DNA of 64,000 nt from Exophiala sp. HKRS030 (lineage: Eukaryota; Ascomycota; Eurotiomycetes; Chaetothyriales; Herpotrichiellaceae). Positions 62,676 to 64,000 of this stretch are shown here, piece by piece. The notes under the pieces are model-generated. The model was not told where the DNA came from. It was given only the letters and a program-made list of their open reading frames with translations, and did no database searches. How positions within the stretch are numbered: position 1 is the first letter of the stretch; every line of letters begins with the position of its first letter. The translations under genes were made by a program, and so were the position numbers. The stretch spans positions 933,665 to 997,664 of the forward strand of contig JAHWDD010000003.1 in the NCBI GenBank assembly GCA_023897205.1. The letters run 5' to 3'.

Positions 62676-64000
62676 ATGCAAGCCCTCCCACAGCTATGTC
62701 GTCGCGCCTACATTCGCCCCAACCTTGGATGCCGGTCTCTATCAGGTCGAAATGGCTTCGATACTCTGCGACCGTTCTCGTCGTCTGCGAGTTTACGAGC
62801 CGCTCGAAAGCCTCCTAACATGAAGCCGGTCCGGAATCGACAGAATAATCTCACACGGCTCAACAAGGGTCCAAGCCCGCTTGACAATTACTACATAACA
62901 CTCGCCCTCGGGCAAAAGCTCACCAAGCTGGGCTTTCGCTCTATTCCGACTGTAGTCAAACTGTTCAACCATCACCGCGCGGAGCTGCAGAGAGCCAAAA
63001 TCCTGCATGACCGTGCTGTTCCTGTGTCTCTGCACAACAGCCAGTGGACCCGCACCTACGAGGAAGCACTCACCTCAGATGAGGTCGCGCTCGTGCTGAA
63101 CCCTAGTATCCTTCCGCACATCTTCGAGGCGTTTGGTGAAGCCGATTTTCACCGACAAAATGTCGGCAAGTTTGCTCAGCTAGGCTACTACTCGCTCTGT
63201 TGTGCCTTCGAGGCTGGCGACCTCGAGGCGGCCATCAAGGTCGCATTCATCGAGCATCAATCGAAAAAGGTTTCGAGCAAAGTGTCCGGGTTCATCAAAC
63301 AACATGCCGCAAAGAGGAGCGATTGGCGCACGATGTCCCTATGGTGTGAGCTAGCCACGGAGATGTCGCATTCCAAGGAGGGTGCTGAGGCCAATTACCT
63401 GCTGGCGAAGGAGCTCGACACCATCCTAGAACCCAGCAACCGTCCAATGTCTAGAGCTGAGATGTTTGAACGGTATAGACCGACGTGGAGTTTAGTTCAC
63501 GACTCAGCAAATCACTACCTATCGCATTTCGACAGGGATGATCCAGAAGGAGACCCAGTACAAAAGGATCTCGACAATGCCATCCGCGACGGTGTGAAGA
63601 AGTGGAAAGACCCCAAGGCGGCACACGAACTTCTCCTCCTGCCAGGCGAGGTCAAAAAGTTCTCGGACCGATGGCTATCCCTGCTGACGATGTCTGCGAT
63701 GGAAGGGAGTGCCGAGCATTGTGTCAGGCTCGCCCTGTATCACCTGGGCAAAGACGGGTGGCTCAATCACCATCTCGACGAAAACGACGATTGGGTTGTG
63801 TCTGATCGCAAAGATAAACCAAAGAACTGGATCGGCATCGAGTGGCTCGGATTGAGCGCAGCTTTGGAGAACGCAGACGCCAGTCTCAAGACACGGAGGT
63901 ATCTCAGACTCGCACTCCTGCTACGTGAGCATGGGCTGGAGAAGGACGCCATGCCATGGCTTACTGCTGCCAAACACGACCTTGAAGATCAGGGCCTCGA
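62676..64000 (+). CDS. Mitochondrial helical-repeat protein, 3' end missing
   Basis: The frame is open from the ATG at 62676 to the window edge (441 codons). Residues 1-50 make a strong mitochondrial presequence: basic, Ser- and Arg-rich, with RRAYIRPN and a typical cleavage-zone text RPFSSSASLRAARK. The rest is alpha-helical with Ala/Leu-rich pairs, such as FEAGDLEAAIKVAF, EGAEANYLLAKEL and EGSAEHCVRLALYHLG, as in TPR or Sel1-like solenoids. I do not recognise a named family. A later ATG at 62820 would lose the presequence, so I prefer 62676. The C-terminus lies outside the window. Confidence 0.75.
   Translation, partial: MQALPQLCRRAYIRPNLGCRSLSGRNGFDTLRPFSSSASLRAARKPPNMKPVRNRQNNLTRLNKGPSPLDNYYITLALGQKLTKLGFRSIPTVVKLFNHHRAELQRAKILHDRAVPVSLHNSQWTRTYEEALTSDEVALVLNPSILPHIFEAFGEADFHRQNVGKFAQLGYYSLCCAFEAGDLEAAIKVAFIEHQSKKVSSKVSGFIKQHAAKRSDWRTMSLWCELATEMSHSKEGAEANYLLAKELDTILEPSNRPMSRAEMFERYRPTWSLVHDSANHYLSHFDRDDPEGDPVQKDLDNAIRDGVKKWKDPKAAHELLLLPGEVKKFSDRWLSLLTMSAMEGSAEHCVRLALYHLGKDGWLNHHLDENDDWVVSDRKDKPKNWIGIEWLGLSAALENADASLKTRRYLRLALLLREHGLEKDAMPWLTAAKHDLEDQGL

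Noticed and set aside
62629..62823. 64-codon plus-strand frame as start of the right-edge gene
   Set aside because: It ends in a stop and is out of register; the frame from 62676 continues to the window edge and begins with a presequence.
1..64000. Transposons, CRISPR arrays, viral or plasmid segments
   Set aside because: No transposase, reverse transcriptase, integrase, terminal repeats or regularly spaced repeats were seen.

Overview
The window is nuclear DNA of a filamentous ascomycete (Pezizomycotina). The evidence is short introns of about 44-131 bp with GT...AG ends and CTGAC/CTAAC-like branch sites, an alpha-aminoadipate (fungal) lysine gene, SNX41, LaeA-like and DSC-complex genes, and long disordered protein tails. 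The lineage may be Eurotiomycetes, but that is inference. I see no transposon, rRNA, convincing tRNA or CRISPR array. Most of the window is ordinary housekeeping gene space with a few accessory genes. Exon joins below were worked out by hand from splice sites and reading frame.

Layout, left to right. 1-2552: 3' part of a DUF726/TMCO4-like hydrolase. 2759-3841 (-): HSL-type esterase. 5319-6404: secreted choloylglycine-hydrolase-like Ntn amidase. 6695-11249 (-): lys2, alpha-aminoadipate reductase, four exons. 11635-13539: type II membrane protein of unknown function. 13755-14381 (-): doubtful small gene. 15582-16658 (-) and 17459-19204 (+): a divergent zinc alcohol dehydrogenase / MFS transporter pair with a long inverted repeat between them. 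19.6-21.1 kb holds two damaged genes: a truncated fungal membrane-protein family member and a frameshifted PAQR/Izh-type receptor. 21588-22409: vti1. 22645-23610 (-): dsc3. 24034-25026 (-): PhyH-type dioxygenase. 26418-28437: sugar transporter, seven exons. 29073-32246 (-): mitochondrial-type AAA ATPase, divergent from ncs6 (32468-33730), which nearly touches a convergent FAD oxidoreductase (33738-35327, -). 36559-37677 (-): LaeA-like methyltransferase. 37.7-39.9 kb: gene-free stretch rich in the motif TACTCCGTA. 39891-41401 (-): arp4. 42034-46661 (-): DUSP/UCH ubiquitin protease. 47485-49576 (-): snx41. 50.2-51.4 kb: two small membrane proteins (-). 51628-56502 (-): THADA/Trm732-like. 56763-57513: tim23. 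58051-58985 (-): Coq11-like. 59364-60374: syf2. 60.5-61.5 kb: possible gene relic. 61546-62283 (-): yaf9. 62676-64000: 5' part of a mitochondrial helical-repeat protein.

Functional links: Arp4 and Yaf9 belong to the same chromatin complexes (SWR1/NuA4). Ncs6 and the Trm732-like protein both serve tRNA anticodon-loop modification. Tim23, the Coq11-like protein, the AAA ATPase and the right-edge protein are mitochondrial. Vti1, Dsc3 and Snx41 act in Golgi/endosome trafficking or quality control. These genes are not in operons; their neighbourhood is the usual mix of a fungal chromosome. The more unusual content is the secreted Ntn amidase, the ADH/MFS promoter repeat, the decay zone at 19.6-21.1 kb, a G-rich tract behind the sugar transporter, and the TACTCCGTA-rich gap. 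I found no convincing novel multigene system.
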